From: JAJEBT01 sp965214975
Lineage (GTDB): Bacteria > Pseudomonadota > Alphaproteobacteria > MPNO01 > UBA830
Assembly (NCBI GenBank): GCA_965214975.1
Contig: OZ244055.1
Location: 930,001-994,000 of the forward strand
Direction of reading: 5' to 3'
Length of the DNA stretch: 64,000 bases
Within the stretch, counting starts at the first letter, position 1, and every line of letters begins with the position of its first letter. Under the pieces are notes generated by a model. That model did no database searches and was not told the DNA's origin. It was given only the letters and a program-made list of their open reading frames with translations. The translations under genes were made by a program, and so were the position numbers. Shown here one piece after another: positions 17,056-25,810 of the stretch.

Positions 17056-17979
17056 ATGAACACGTTGCTGGTGGTCGAACAGTTCCTCAACGGAATCCAG
17101 TTCGGCGTCTTCCTGTTCCTGATCTCCGCGGGCCTCACGCTCGTGCTCGGGATCATGAACGTCGTGAATCTCGCGCACGGTTCGCTGTACATGGTCGGAG
17201 CGTACGTCGCCTCGACGTTTTTCGGCTGGTCGGGAAGCCTGCTGCTCGCCCTGGTGCTGATGGTTCCGGCGCTGCTCCTCGTCGGCGTGCTTGTGGAGCT
17301 GGTCGTGCTGAGGACGATGTACGAGCGCGACCACATGGACCAGGTGCTCGCCACGTTCGGGCTCATCCTGTTCTTCAACGAGCTGGTGCGCATGGTCTGG
17401 GGGGTGGAGGCGCAGCCGTTGACCCTGCCCGACTGGCTCGGCGGGAATTTCGAGATCCTGCCCGACGCGCCCTATCCCGTGTACCGCCTCGTCGTGATCG
17501 CCGTCGGAATCTTCGTGGCGGCGACCCTGTACTGGCTGATCACCCGCACCCGTCTCGGCATGCTGATCCGCGCCGGCGCCAGCAACCGTTCCATGGTCGG
17601 CGCGCTCGGCGTCAACATCCGTTTTCTGTACACCGCCGTCTTCGGCTTGGGCGCCGTGTTCGCGGGGCTTGCCGGGCTGATGGCCGCTCCCCTCTCGTCG
17701 GTGGAAAGCGGCATGGGCGAGGAAATGCTGATCTTCGCCTTCGTCGTCATCGTCATCGGCGGCATCGGGTCGATCCGGGGCGCCCTGGTGGCGTCGGTCA
17801 TCGTCGGCGTGTTCGAGACCGTCGGCCGGTCGATCCTGCCCGCGGTCATGCTCGAGGTCGTGTCGGCGGAAGCCGCGCAGACGGCGGGTCCGGCCCTCGC
17901 CTCCATGCTGGTCTACATCCTGATGGCGGTCATCCTGTTCTTCAAGCCGCAGGGGCTGTTCCCTGCGCGCACGGGGTGA
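17056..17979 (+). CDS. livH: ABC transporter permease, LivH type
   Basis: A 307-residue inner-membrane permease with about eight hydrophobic segments. The opening NGIQFGVFLFLISAGLTLVLGIMNVVNLAHGS is the LivH signature. The cytoplasmic coupling motif for the ATPase is around GMLIRAGASNRSMVGALGVN (EAA-like). The C-terminal VVIVIGGIGSIRGALVASVIVG is also typical. It pairs with LivM four bases downstream to form the channel of the heterodimer. Confidence 0.92.
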   Translation: MNTLLVVEQFLNGIQFGVFLFLISAGLTLVLGIMNVVNLAHGSLYMVGAYVASTFFGWSGSLLLALVLMVPALLLVGVLVELVVLRTMYERDHMDQVLATFGLILFFNELVRMVWGVEAQPLTLPDWLGGNFEILPDAPYPVYRLVVIAVGIFVAATLYWLITRTRLGMLIRAGASNRSMVGALGVNIRFLYTAVFGLGAVFAGLAGLMAAPLSSVESGMGEEMLIFAFVVIVIGGIGSIRGALVASVIVGVFETVGRSILPAVMLEVVSAEAAQTAGPALASMLVYILMAVILFFKPQGLFPARTG

Positions 17980-17983
17980 CGTC

Positions 17984-18934
17984 ATGCTGAGCCGTCTCAA
18001 GCTGTCGTTCCTGCTGGTCTGCTTCCTGGTTCTGGCTCTCCTGCCGCCGGTCGCGGAGGCGGTCGACGAGCCGTTCTACATCGACCTGATCTCGCGGGTC
18101 ATGATCTTCTCCATCGCCGCGATGAGCCTGGACTTCATTCTCGGCTACGGCGCGATGATCAGCTTCGGCCATGCGCTCTACCTCGGGCTCGGAACCTACG
18201 CCGTCGGCATTCTCGCCTATTACGAGGTGACCGACGGCTGGACGCAGCTCGCCGTCTGCGTCGTCGGATGCGGGGCGATCGCCGCCTTTCTGGGGGTGAT
18301 CTCCCTCCGCACCAGCGGCATCTACTTCATCATGATCACCTTCGCCCTCGCGCAGATGTTCTATTTCCTCGGAATCAGCCTCGAGGAGTACGGTGGCGAC
18401 GACGGATTGCCGATCGACGTGCGCAGCGAGTTCTTTTCGTTCTTCGATCTCAACGAGACGTGGAACATGTACTACCTGATTCTCGGGACGCTGACCGTGG
18501 TCACGTTCGTTCTGTGGAGGACGATCAACTCGCGGTTCGGCATGGTGGTCAGAGGGTCGAGCTCGAACGACGCGCGCATGCAGGCGATCGGGTTCCCGAC
18601 GTTCCGCTACCGCCTGGCCGCCTTCACGATCGCCGGCGTGGTCTGCGGAATCGCGGGTTTCCTGTTCGGCAACCTCACCGAGTTCCTGACGCCGGAATAC
18701 ATGCACTGGTTCCGGTCGGGCGAACTGATGATCATGGTGATGGTGGGCGGCATGGGAACGCTGTTCGGCCCCCTGTTCGGCGCGTTCGGCTATCTCATGG
18801 TCGAGGAGATCCTCTCCGACTACACGGAACACTGGCAGTTCTATTTCGGCCCGCTCCTGATCGTGCTGGTTCTCTTTGCCAAGCGCGGGCTCTGGGGGCT
18901 GCTGCCGGGGCGCGAGGACATCTCGAATGAGTGA
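17984..18934 (+). CDS. livM: ABC transporter permease, LivM type
   Basis: A 316-residue partner permease. Early segments include MSLDFILGYGAMISFGHALYLGLGTYAVGI, the LivM counterpart of the LivH signature, and the coupling loop is around SSSNDARMQAIGFPTFRYRLAAFTIAG. The C-terminus VGGMGTLFGPLFGAFGYLMVEE closes the membrane domain. The stop overlaps the start of the LivG-type ATPase gene by eight bases, so the genes are translationally coupled. Confidence 0.92.
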   Translation: MLSRLKLSFLLVCFLVLALLPPVAEAVDEPFYIDLISRVMIFSIAAMSLDFILGYGAMISFGHALYLGLGTYAVGILAYYEVTDGWTQLAVCVVGCGAIAAFLGVISLRTSGIYFIMITFALAQMFYFLGISLEEYGGDDGLPIDVRSEFFSFFDLNETWNMYYLILGTLTVVTFVLWRTINSRFGMVVRGSSSNDARMQAIGFPTFRYRLAAFTIAGVVCGIAGFLFGNLTEFLTPEYMHWFRSGELMIMVMVGGMGTLFGPLFGAFGYLMVEEILSDYTEHWQFYFGPLLIVLVLFAKRGLWGLLPGREDISNE

Positions 18935-19691
18935 GCCGATCCTCAGGGTCGAGGGGCTCTGCAAGTCCTTCGGAGGCGTGACCGCGACCGACAACCTCCA
19001 TTTCGACGTCTCGCCGGGCGAGATCCATGCCGTCATCGGACCCAACGGGGCCGGCAAGACGACCTTCGTGGCGCAGCTGGCGGGCATGCTCGCGCCCGAC
19101 GCCGGCAGCATCGTTTTCGACGGCGAGGTCATCAACGGGCTGTCCGCGCCGCAGCGCTCCCGCGCGGGTCTCGCGAGATCGTTCCAGATCACGAGCGTCT
19201 TCCGGAATTTCACCGCCCTGGAGAACGTCGCCCTGTCGATCCAGGCGCATGCCGGGCACAGCTTCCGGTTCTGGACGCGCGCGGCGACCGATTCGGCGCT
19301 GACCGGTCCCGCGCGCGACATGCTCCGGGACGTCGGGCTCGAGGGCCGGGCGCTGGTCCTCGCGGGCAATCTGGCGCATGGCGAGCAGCGGCAGCTCGAG
19401 ATCGCGATGGCGCTGGCGACCGGCCCCAAGCTCCTCCTGCTCGACGAGCCGACGGCCGGCATGGGGCCGGAAGACTCGGAGCGCATGCGCAAGTTCCTGA
19501 ACGCGATCAAGGGCCGGTACTCGATGGTGCTGATCGAGCACGACATGGACACGGTGTTCAGCATCGCCGACCGGGTGACGGTGCTGGTCTACGGGCGCGC
19601 GATCGCGACCGGCACCCCGGCGGAGATCCGCGGCAACGCGGAGGTGCGCGCCGCCTATCTCGGAGAGGACGAGGCGAGGGCCGATGCCTGA
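18927..19691 (+). CDS. livG: ABC transporter ATP-binding protein, LivG type
   Basis: A 254-residue ATPase. Walker A is GPNGAGKTT. The signature region is NLAHGEQRQLEIAMALA, with AHGEQ instead of LSGGQ as is usual for LivG. Walker B is LLLLDEPTAGM and the switch histidine is in LIEHDMDTVF. The ATG at 18927 lies inside the end of livM. The LivG-specific insert around TSVFRNFTALENVALSIQA is present. It pairs with the LivF-type ATPase that overlaps its end. Confidence 0.93.
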   Translation: MSEPILRVEGLCKSFGGVTATDNLHFDVSPGEIHAVIGPNGAGKTTFVAQLAGMLAPDAGSIVFDGEVINGLSAPQRSRAGLARSFQITSVFRNFTALENVALSIQAHAGHSFRFWTRAATDSALTGPARDMLRDVGLEGRALVLAGNLAHGEQRQLEIAMALATGPKLLLLDEPTAGMGPEDSERMRKFLNAIKGRYSMVLIEHDMDTVFSIADRVTVLVYGRAIATGTPAEIRGNAEVRAAYLGEDEARADA

Positions 19692-20415
19692 TTCGACCGG
19701 CCGGAAGGGGATGATGCTCGAGGTGGCCGGCCTGCAGGCGTCCTACGGACAGAGCCAGGTGCTTTTCGGAATGTCGTTCGAGATCGACGAGGGCGAGGTC
19801 GTCACTCTCCTCGGGCGCAACGGCATGGGCAAGACGACCACGATCCGGGCGGTCATGGGAATGGTGCGCGCGCACGCGGGTTCGGTCAACTTCATGGGAC
19901 GGGAGATCCGGACTCTGCCGGCCTACAAGATCGCCAAGATGGGGTTCGGCATCGTGCCCGAGGGACGCCAGATATTCCCGAACCTGACCGTGCGCGAGAA
20001 TCTCGTCGCGACCGCGGACAACCGGTCCGGCGCCGGGAACCAGTGGACTCTTCCCCGCATTCTGGAGATGTTTCCCAATCTTGCCGATCGCCTGAACAAC
20101 ATGGGAAACCAGCTTTCCGGCGGCGAGCAGCAGATGCTCGCCATCGGCCGCGCGCTGATGACCAATCCGAAACTGCTGATTCTCGACGAGGCGACCGAGG
20201 GTCTGGCTCCCCTGATCCGCGAGGAGATCTGGAAATGCCTTGCCGGACTGAAGGCCATGGGCCAGGCGATTCTGGTGATCGACAAGAACGTCGAGACGCT
20301 CGCCAGAATCGGGGATCGCCACTACATCGTCGAACGGGGCAAGGTCGTGTGGCACGGGGATTCCGCCGAGCTGCGCGACAACGAGGATATCCAGCACCGC
20401 TATCTGGGCGTCTGA
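19684..20415 (+). CDS. livF: ABC transporter ATP-binding protein, LivF type
   Basis: A 243-residue ATPase with Walker A GRNGMGKTT, signature NQLSGGEQQMLAIGRAL, and Walker B LLILDEATEGLAP, where the second Pro/Ala differs slightly from DEPSLGL. The H-loop position reads LVIDKNVETL instead of LVEQN, so the usual His or Gln region carries Lys-Asn; this is a small oddity seen in some LivF proteins. It overlaps livG by eight bases and ends the operon. A hairpin lies about 48 bases downstream. Confidence 0.92.
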   Translation: MPDSTGRKGMMLEVAGLQASYGQSQVLFGMSFEIDEGEVVTLLGRNGMGKTTTIRAVMGMVRAHAGSVNFMGREIRTLPAYKIAKMGFGIVPEGRQIFPNLTVRENLVATADNRSGAGNQWTLPRILEMFPNLADRLNNMGNQLSGGEQQMLAIGRALMTNPKLLILDEATEGLAPLIREEIWKCLAGLKAMGQAILVIDKNVETLARIGDRHYIVERGKVVWHGDSAELRDNEDIQHRYLGV

Positions 20416-21052
20416 GGCGCCCGTTCCCGGACCGGCCGGTGGACTTCGGGGCGCCGTGAGACCGCTTGCGGGACGGTCGGGGAACCGTATCCGCAAGCGT
20501 CAACCGGCTTGTCCGGGTTCCGGGAAGAGCCGCGCGATCCGGAGCGCGCGTCGGCGGGGTGGTTCCGTCGGGGATCCGGAGAGCCGGTCCGATTCGGCGA
20601 TCGCCCGACCGAGGGGGAGCCGGGGTTCGTTGGCCCGCGCGAGCCGGTTGGGCATGAAACGGAAACCACGCCAGGGGCGGTGCGGCCGGGAGCGCCTCCA
20701 TGCGGCGTTCCCGGGGGAAACCGCGCCGACGTGGCGGACGGGCTTTTCAACCAGCAGTGCAACCGGGAGTTCGCCGTGGAGCCGTGCCCCGGGGCTCTGG
20801 TCGTCACCGTTGCCGAAGACGCCCCTGTTGCCAGGACTGGTTTTCTATCCGGCGACGGGTGAACCGGCCTGTCCGGCAGGACGTTCGGGAACGCGTTTCG
20901 TCGGTCCGGGTGCCGGTTCGTGCCCTGGGAAGCGGTCCGCACCCGTTGCCGGCACTCGGTCACGACAAAGAATGTTCCTGCCTCTGTTGTGCCGACGGCT
21001 TGACCGGCCGCCGGAATTCGGGATGATTCGCCGACAACGGGAGCGGAGCGAA
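20416..21052. other. intergenic, no gene recognised
   Basis: 637 bases between the liv operon and the NDUFS4-like gene. Apart from the hairpin at 20463-20499, the open frames on both strands have no recognisable domain and are Arg/Pro/Gly-rich. It may contain decayed sequence, as the next gap does, but I cannot name it. Confidence 0.45.
20463..20499 (+). terminator. hairpin after the liv operon
   Basis: CGCTTGCGG (20463-20471) pairs with CCGCAAGCG (20491-20499), with ACGGT/ACCGT continuing inside a small bulge. It lies 48 bases past the livF stop. There is no T-run, so Rho-independent termination is uncertain. Confidence 0.5.
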
Positions 21053-21361
21053 ATGGCTGCGGTGCGGATATACCAGCCTCGCAAGACGGCGATGCAGTCC
21101 GGCCGGGCGAACACCCGCCACTGGATCGCGGAGTTCGAGCCCGGCGCCCGCCAAGTCAACGACGCCCTGATGGGATGGTCGGGCCGGGGCGACACCCGGA
21201 ACCAGTTGCGCATGGTTTTCGACAGCCGGGACGGCGCGGTCGCCTTCTGCGAGCGCGAGGGGCTTGAATACCGGGTGGTCGAGCCGAGGACTCGCGTCGT
21301 GCGACCGAAGAGCTATTCGGACAATTTCCGTTTCGGGCGCCAAGGCAACTGGACCCACTGA
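21053..21361 (+). CDS. ETC complex I subunit, NDUFS4-like (18 kDa accessory subunit)
   Basis: A 102-residue protein of the family that in mitochondria is NDUFS4 of NADH:quinone oxidoreductase. In bacteria it is found almost only in alphaproteobacteria. Motifs: AVRIYQPRKTAMQSGRANT, HWIAEFEP, the GWSGRGDTRNQLRMVF block, and the C-terminal RTRVVRPKSYSDNFRFGR. The length is that of the bacterial form. The ATG at 21053 is preceded by GGGAGCGGAGCG; longer frames upstream have no similarity. It stands alone, away from any nuo genes. Confidence 0.92.
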   Translation: MAAVRIYQPRKTAMQSGRANTRHWIAEFEPGARQVNDALMGWSGRGDTRNQLRMVFDSRDGAVAFCEREGLEYRVVEPRTRVVRPKSYSDNFRFGRQGNWTH

Positions 21362-21394
21362 TCGTCCCGACCCGAAAGTCCCCGGACCGGGCGC

Positions 21395-21765
21395 AATTTC
21401 GGATCCCGGCTGACGGTGGACGACCCGACGACGGTCGGCTTCGGGCAGATGGCGGGCATGCGCCATGCGACGGTCTTCGTCGCGGATGATGCCGCACACG
21501 CCGTGCGGGAGGTTTTCGATGCGCCGGTGGTTGTGCACGGGGGCCGGCGGTTCCTCGGGCCCGGCACGCTCCGTGCCGGGCGAGTTGGGGCCGCTGGCCG
21601 TTTCGATGCCGCGCTTGCCGTTCTTGAGGCCTCGCGCTCGATGCGCATCGTCCGGAGAAGGTCGCGAAAAGCGATCTGACCGTTCGACTCCTCGCCGGTG
21701 AGGTTGGCGGCGGCGCAGGGTCGGCGCTCGATGCGGCCGTGGCTTTCGTGCATGCCGGATCTTGT
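21395..21765 (-). pseudogene. ISAs1-family transposase remnant (frameshifted)
   Basis: On the minus strand, one frame reads HESHGRIERRPCAAANLTGEE (about 21755-21690) and another reads PVHNHRRIENLPHGVCGIIRDEDRRM (about 21540-21460). In ISAs1 transposases a single protein has HGRIExR followed, some 70 residues later, by RxHWxIENxLHWVLDVxFxED. The order and spacing fit, but the pieces are in different frames and conserved Trp residues are lost, so the gene is dead. No IS ends were found. The rest of the 21362-21926 gap holds nothing else that I recognise. Confidence 0.6.
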
Positions 21766-21926
21766 CCAAGCCGGTTCCGACGGCGACCAGCCCGCCGGGG
21801 TCAACGGTGCCGGCGAGGCGGAAGCGGCGGCGGGCTCGGGGAAACGGCTGTCGGCCGCGACGGAACGTTGTCCGGGAAACGTGCGTGCCGAACCGTTTCC
21901 GGTCGGCGGAGCGGCGAGCGGCCCGG

Positions 21927-22700
21927 TCAATGCATCTGCTGGCCGCCGTCCACGTTGAGGGTCTGCCCGGAAATGAAGTCGCTTCCCGGCGACAGCAGGA
22001 ACGTCACCGCGCCCACGAGATCCTCCGGATACTGGTGCCGCTGGATGCAGCGGTCTTCGGGAGGGGCGTTGGTCTGTGCGTATTCGCCGGACGACGCGAC
22101 CTGCGTGTCGGACAGCGTGAAGCCGGGGGTGATCGCGTTGACGCAGATGTTGTCCGGCCCGACTTCCCTCGCGAGCGACCGGGTGAGCCCGATGACTCCG
22201 GCCTTCGAGGTGGAGTAGTGCAGGCGGTTGGGCGCACCGTTCCAGAACCGTCCCGAGGAAATGTTGACGATCTTGCCGCCCCCCTGTTCCTTCATCTGCG
22301 GGTGGACTGCCCTGCAGCACAGGAAGATGCCGCGCAGGTTGACCTCCATGACCCGGTCCCATTCCTCTCCGGGGATCAGGTTCCAGTCGCGGCGTTCGAG
22401 CACGCTCATCAGCGACGCGTTGTTCACGAGGCCGTCTATGCGCCCGAAAGCGGCAACGGCGGTTCGCGCCATCTCCGCGGTCCGGCCCTCATCGGCGACG
22501 TCGGTGGTCGCCGCGACCGCCTCGCCGCCGGCCGCCCTGATTTCCCCGACGGTGGCCTCGTTGGCGTCGTCGTCGATGTCGGCGGCGACGATTCTGGCAC
22601 CGGCTCTGGCGAGTTCGCGGCAGTAGACCCGTCCTATGCCCTTGCCGCCGCCGGTGACGACGACGACCCGTCCTTCCACGCTGAGGAGATTGCCGACCAC
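21927..22700 (-). CDS. SDR family oxidoreductase
   Basis: A 257-residue classical short-chain dehydrogenase: NAD(P)-binding VVVTGGGKGIGRVYCREL, LVNNASLMS (the NNAG position is NNAS), catalytic Ser in VNISSGRFW, and YSTSKAG for the Tyr-x-x-x-Lys pair. The C-terminus NVDGGQQMH is typical. No ATG lies close upstream; GTG at 22700 is the best start because it places the fold at the normal distance, but the site lacks a strong ribosome-binding site. It is isolated from metabolic partners, inside the decayed island. About 100 bases upstream is a copy of the leader repeat that precedes the AAA/PD-(D/E)XK genes. The substrate is unknown. Confidence 0.82.
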   Translation of the reverse strand: MVGNLLSVEGRVVVVTGGGKGIGRVYCRELARAGARIVAADIDDDANEATVGEIRAAGGEAVAATTDVADEGRTAEMARTAVAAFGRIDGLVNNASLMSVLERRDWNLIPGEEWDRVMEVNLRGIFLCCRAVHPQMKEQGGGKIVNISSGRFWNGAPNRLHYSTSKAGVIGLTRSLAREVGPDNICVNAITPGFTLSDTQVASSGEYAQTNAPPEDRCIQRHQYPEDLVGAVTFLLSPGSDFISGQTLNVDGGQQMH

Positions 22701-22802
22701 GGTCTGCGGGTTCCCGATCCTGTTGGCGGAAAAGGTCGAAGCGCGACGTAAAACCGCCGGAACCGTGAACGCGGGGAAAGCGGTTGTCAAGCGGGAAACC
22801 GA

Positions 22803-22893
22803 CGCAACCCAGGGTGATCCCACGCTGCGGTCCAGAACCCATTCGATCGCCCGGATGACAGGATCGGAGCCGGATCCGGCCGATCGGGGACGC
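22803..22893. repeat. diverged copy of the nuclease-array leader repeat
   Basis: About 90 bases resembling 56950-57035 and 60455-60545. Shared parts are GGGTGATCCC, GCGGTCC, the CCCGGATG stretch and the 12-base palindrome GCCGGATCCGGC followed by CCG-TCGG. It lies upstream of the SDR gene with no nuclease gene attached. Confidence 0.55.
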
Positions 22894-23119
22894 CCTTGGA
22901 ACCCGCAGGCGGCGGTGACGGCCCGGACGGGATCGCCCCGGCCCGCCCGGAGCGGATGTCCTGCCAGCGTGGGATAGTCCTGGTGCGTCACCCCGGACCG
23001 CCCTCCGCTCCCTGTGCAGGGGAACGCGCCGGGTTCCCGGAGGGATCGCCATCGGCGCACCTCATCCTCGTCTCCCGGCGCCATGCCGAGTCCGCACGGA
23101 CGCCCCGCTTTCTCTCCGG

Positions 23120-23383
23120 GGCGATTCCATGCCCGGTTTGGTCGGCGCTTCGGGTTCCCGGCGAAGGCGGTTGCATTCGGCTCCGACCTTTCGCTGCCGG
23201 TTCGGCTGGAGATGGTGGCATGGGCCACCGAGCGGACGCCAGATCCCTCTTCGCGGGCACGCCCGACGGCTTCTCGCTTGCCGACGTGACGGTTCGTCTC
23301 GCGGAGCCGCACGAACGCGTGCAGCGGGACGCACCGGTCGCACAGCGCCGTCACCCCGGCTCCAAGCGCTTCGCCGGACGCGG
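23120..23383 (+). repeat. direct repeat copy 1 carrying a DruA/DUF4338 fragment
   Basis: 264 bases matching 25811-26073 in the same orientation, with clearly more than three quarters of bases identical by eye (for example GCACGCCCGACGGCTTCTCG in both). The two copies flank the AAA/PD-(D/E)XK gene at 24088-25638. Confidence 0.75.
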
Positions 23384-23490
23384 GTTGCGCTACATCGTCG
23401 CATGGCGCGGGGAGTGGATCGCGCTTGCGGGGTGGCAGTCCGGCGCCTTCAGGAGCGTGCACCGGGATCGCTGGATCGGCTGGACTGCCG
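23240..23490 (+). pseudogene. DruA/DUF4338-domain gene fragment 1
   Basis: The plus-strand frame reads FSLADVTVRLAEPHERVQRD, then SKRFAGRGLRYIVAWRGEW and IALAGWQSGAFRSVHRDRWIGW. In the DUF4338 (DruA) family the order is RLxEPxERxRWDxxxxxHHYLGxxxxxGxxLRYxA, then GxWxALLGWxSAAxxxxxRDRWIGW. The HHYLG motif has decayed here to RRHPGS. The C-terminal half is missing and a solo IS end follows at once. DruA proteins occur in Druantia antiphage systems and in transposase-like contexts. The fragment is dead. Confidence 0.7.
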
Positions 23491-23561
23491 AAAGTTTCCG
23501 TTGCGTTCGACCGCGGACGTCACGGGCCTGGTTTCGCCAGCCGAGAGTTTTGCAAGTTGCC
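23490..23561. mobile_element. solo end of the IS found at 45257-46761
   Basis: About 70 bases matching the right end of the complete IS (46690-46761). Both contain CCGAGAGTTTTGCAAGTT and the flanking TTCGCC, GGGCC and CCGCGGACG blocks. Only the end remains here, abutting a truncated minus-strand gene, so the rest of an old insertion was deleted. Confidence 0.65.
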
Positions 23562-23722
23562 CGCTCGATGGCAGATTCCTTGCGTGCGAGGCGCGCTTGC
23601 AGTTTTCTCCGGTGTTCGGCCTTGCTGAATTTCCGTCCGGCAAGCCCGTCGGACAGCATCGCGAAGCAGTCCGCGACGAGCAGGCCGTTCTCGTCATCCG
23701 TCCGGGGCGGTTGGGGTGGCAT
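23562..23722 (-). pseudogene. 5' fragment of an unknown gene truncated at the IS end
   Basis: From the ATG at 23722 the minus strand reads MPPQPPRTDDENGLLVADCF, then FSKAEHRRKLQARLARKESAIERA. It then runs into the IS end sequence (TCKTL). The helical pattern with FSKAEHRR followed by R-x-x-x-x-IE resembles the N-terminal region shared by some HNH- and DUF3883-type proteins, where IExKHxNIS follows. That match is tentative. Only 54 native codons are left. Confidence 0.5.
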
Positions 23723-24087
23723 CTTCGCCAGGTTCCGGGAGGAGGCAGGATTCACGAACCGCGCGGCGGCTCCCGCAGAGGCGGCGAATCCGCCGTACAG
23801 GATACACTCTCGCGCGACGGGTGACGAATGCCGCCGTCCGTTCGGGGCGCTCGAGGCGGGACTGTCGGGAGCCGAAACCGGGCGCCGGCCCGGGGTTCCG
23901 CCCGACAGGCCCCCGCGCGATCCGATGCAACGGCCGCGCCGGCGGCAGCCGGTTTGACGCCATGCGCGACAGGACGCGGTGGACGGCCGCCCGCAACGCC
24001 TTCCCGGTGGCGTGACGAACGAAAGATGCGGGTCAGGAGCGCGAAAGGGACGGGACGCCAGGCGTCGCCGGGAGCCGTGCCCGGGAC

Positions 24088-25638
24088 TCACGCCCGCGCG
24101 GTCTCGAAGGTCGCGATGTTGCGTTTCCCGGGGTCGAACTCCACTCCGACGAGATGGATCGGGAGACCGCGGCTCCTGTACTTTTCCGCGTAGCCCCTCT
24201 CGCGCAGCTGGCGCATCGCGCCGCCCCTGGCGGCGGACCCCAGCACCTTGAACTCGAACAGGTAGACGTGCCTGTCCGTCAGCACGGACATGTCGATCCG
24301 TCCCCGGTTCGTCGTGTCCTCCGCCCGCGCGTCGAGGCCGGAGCCCAGAAAGTAGGAATAGAACACGCTGGCGAACCAGGCCTCGTGCCTGGTGACGGCG
24401 GCCCCGGCGTGCCACTGGTGGGGAACGCTTGCGAGCACCGAATGGAACAGCGCCTCCATGCCGGAAAGATCCGCGCTCTCCAGAAGATCGAAAAGCCGGT
24501 CGTTCCGTTCCTCCTCCTCGGTCGCGGACACCGGCGCCAGACTGCGCAGCAGCCATCGGTTCAGGCTCTCCCGCACCTCCCGGTTCGGGTAGCCGAGCCG
24601 GTGGCGGATCCGCGTGCCGCGTCTGTCCGTGCCCGTGATCGTGAGATAGCCGGTCTGGAACAGCAGCGCCTCGGGCGCGATGTCGCCGACGTCGAACGCC
24701 GACAGGAGTTCCTCGCTTGCCGGCATGTTCTCGAGATCCACGGGAAACACGTCGCGCGATCTCAGCAAGTCGACCAGGAAGGTCGGCGTGCCGGTCTCGA
24801 ACCACCACGCCCTGAACTCCCGTCTGTCGAACAGCTGCAGAATCCCGAACGGGTTGTAGACCCTGTCCTCGCCGAGCCACGAGTAGCCATTGTACCACTC
24901 GCGGACCGTCGCGCGGTCGAGCCCCTCGAGTTCCGGCGCGAACGTCGTGTCCAGATCGGCCTCGGTGTAGCCGCAGATCGCGGAGTAGCGCGAATCGAGC
25001 GTGATGTCCCTGAGGTTGTTCATGCCCGAGAACAGGCTCGTCCGGGTGAACTTGCTCACCCCGGTGATGAAGCTGAACGCGATGTGGGCGTCGCTGTCCT
25101 TGAGGGTCGAGTAGAGCCCGCGCAGATAGTTGCGGTTCGCGCGCGCCCGTTCCGGATCCCCCAGGGCGTCGAGAACCGGCTTGTCGTACTCGTCCACCAG
25201 CACGACGACCCTCTGTCCCGTCCGCTCGTGAAGCGCCTCGAGCAGGTAGGCGAAACGCTCGGACGCATCGGAATATCCGGACTTCAGGTCCGATCGCCTT
25301 TCAACGGCATCGAGCTGGGTCGCGATGTTGCGGTCGAGAAAGCCCGGTTGCTCGAAATCGCCGCGGCCGAAGCTCAGACGCACGACCGGATGACGCACCG
25401 ACCAGTCCCACTGGCCGTGGACGGCGAGTCCCTCGAACAGAGCCTCGCTGCCCTCGAACAGCTCCTTCAGCGTGTCGAGGAACAGGCTCTTGCCAAACCG
25501 CCGCGGCCGCGACAGGAAATGGTGAGTACCTTCGTCGACCAGCCTTTTCGCGTAGCCGGTCTTGTCGACGTAGTAGTGGCCCTCCTCGCGGATCCTGCGA
25601 AAGGTCTGGATGCCGATCGGCAGCTTGCGTCGGTCCAT
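24088..25638 (-). CDS. AAA-ATPase-like / PD-(D/E)XK nuclease family protein, copy 1
   Basis: A 516-residue two-domain protein. The N-terminal AAA-ATPase-like domain (Pfam AAA-ATPase_like) begins LPIGIQTFRRIREEGHYYVD. It has a P-loop variant RPRRFGKSLF (about residues 44-53) and a Walker-B-like VVVLVDEYDKPVL. A conserved linker EWYNGYSW and YNPFGILQLF follows. The C-terminal PD-(D/E)XK domain (PDDEXK_9 type) has GRIDM, then YLFEFKVLG, giving the D...ExK active site. ATP binding and nuclease residues are intact, so the protein is probably active. Cellular role is unknown for the family. It is the most diverged of five copies; around residues 105-135 (DAVERRSDLKSGYSD) it differs strongly from copies 2-5. 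It is flanked by two direct repeats. Confidence 0.88.
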   Translation of the reverse strand: MDRRKLPIGIQTFRRIREEGHYYVDKTGYAKRLVDEGTHHFLSRPRRFGKSLFLDTLKELFEGSEALFEGLAVHGQWDWSVRHPVVRLSFGRGDFEQPGFLDRNIATQLDAVERRSDLKSGYSDASERFAYLLEALHERTGQRVVVLVDEYDKPVLDALGDPERARANRNYLRGLYSTLKDSDAHIAFSFITGVSKFTRTSLFSGMNNLRDITLDSRYSAICGYTEADLDTTFAPELEGLDRATVREWYNGYSWLGEDRVYNPFGILQLFDRREFRAWWFETGTPTFLVDLLRSRDVFPVDLENMPASEELLSAFDVGDIAPEALLFQTGYLTITGTDRRGTRIRHRLGYPNREVRESLNRWLLRSLAPVSATEEEERNDRLFDLLESADLSGMEALFHSVLASVPHQWHAGAAVTRHEAWFASVFYSYFLGSGLDARAEDTTNRGRIDMSVLTDRHVYLFEFKVLGSAARGGAMRQLRERGYAEKYRSRGLPIHLVGVEFDPGKRNIATFETARA

Positions 25639-25760
25639 GGCTCGGGCTTTCCCTGCCGGACGCCTGCCCGTCCCCATGCGGGCGTGCCGGAAACGCGTCG
25701 TCCGCAAGGTCGGCCGCCACCGGCATTCCCGGGCGCGCACGCCGAGCGTGGCGCGGGGCC

Positions 25761-25788
25761 ATTCTAGTGGCGACGGCAACGGGTTCAA
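25761..25788 (-). promoter_or_regulatory. promoter of nuclease copy 1
   Basis: Minus strand: TTGAAC (25788-25783), 16-base spacer, TAGAAT (25766-25761), about 120 bases before the start codon. The same arrangement precedes copies 2, 3 and 4. Confidence 0.6.
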
Positions 25789-25810
25789 GGTGCTTGGGGT
25801 TCCCGGCCAG

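Noticed and set aside
22865..22885. Palindrome GCCGGATCCGGC as an operator of the SDR gene
   Set aside because: It belongs to the dispersed array leader repeat and recurs without a nearby regulator, so a specific operator role is not supported.
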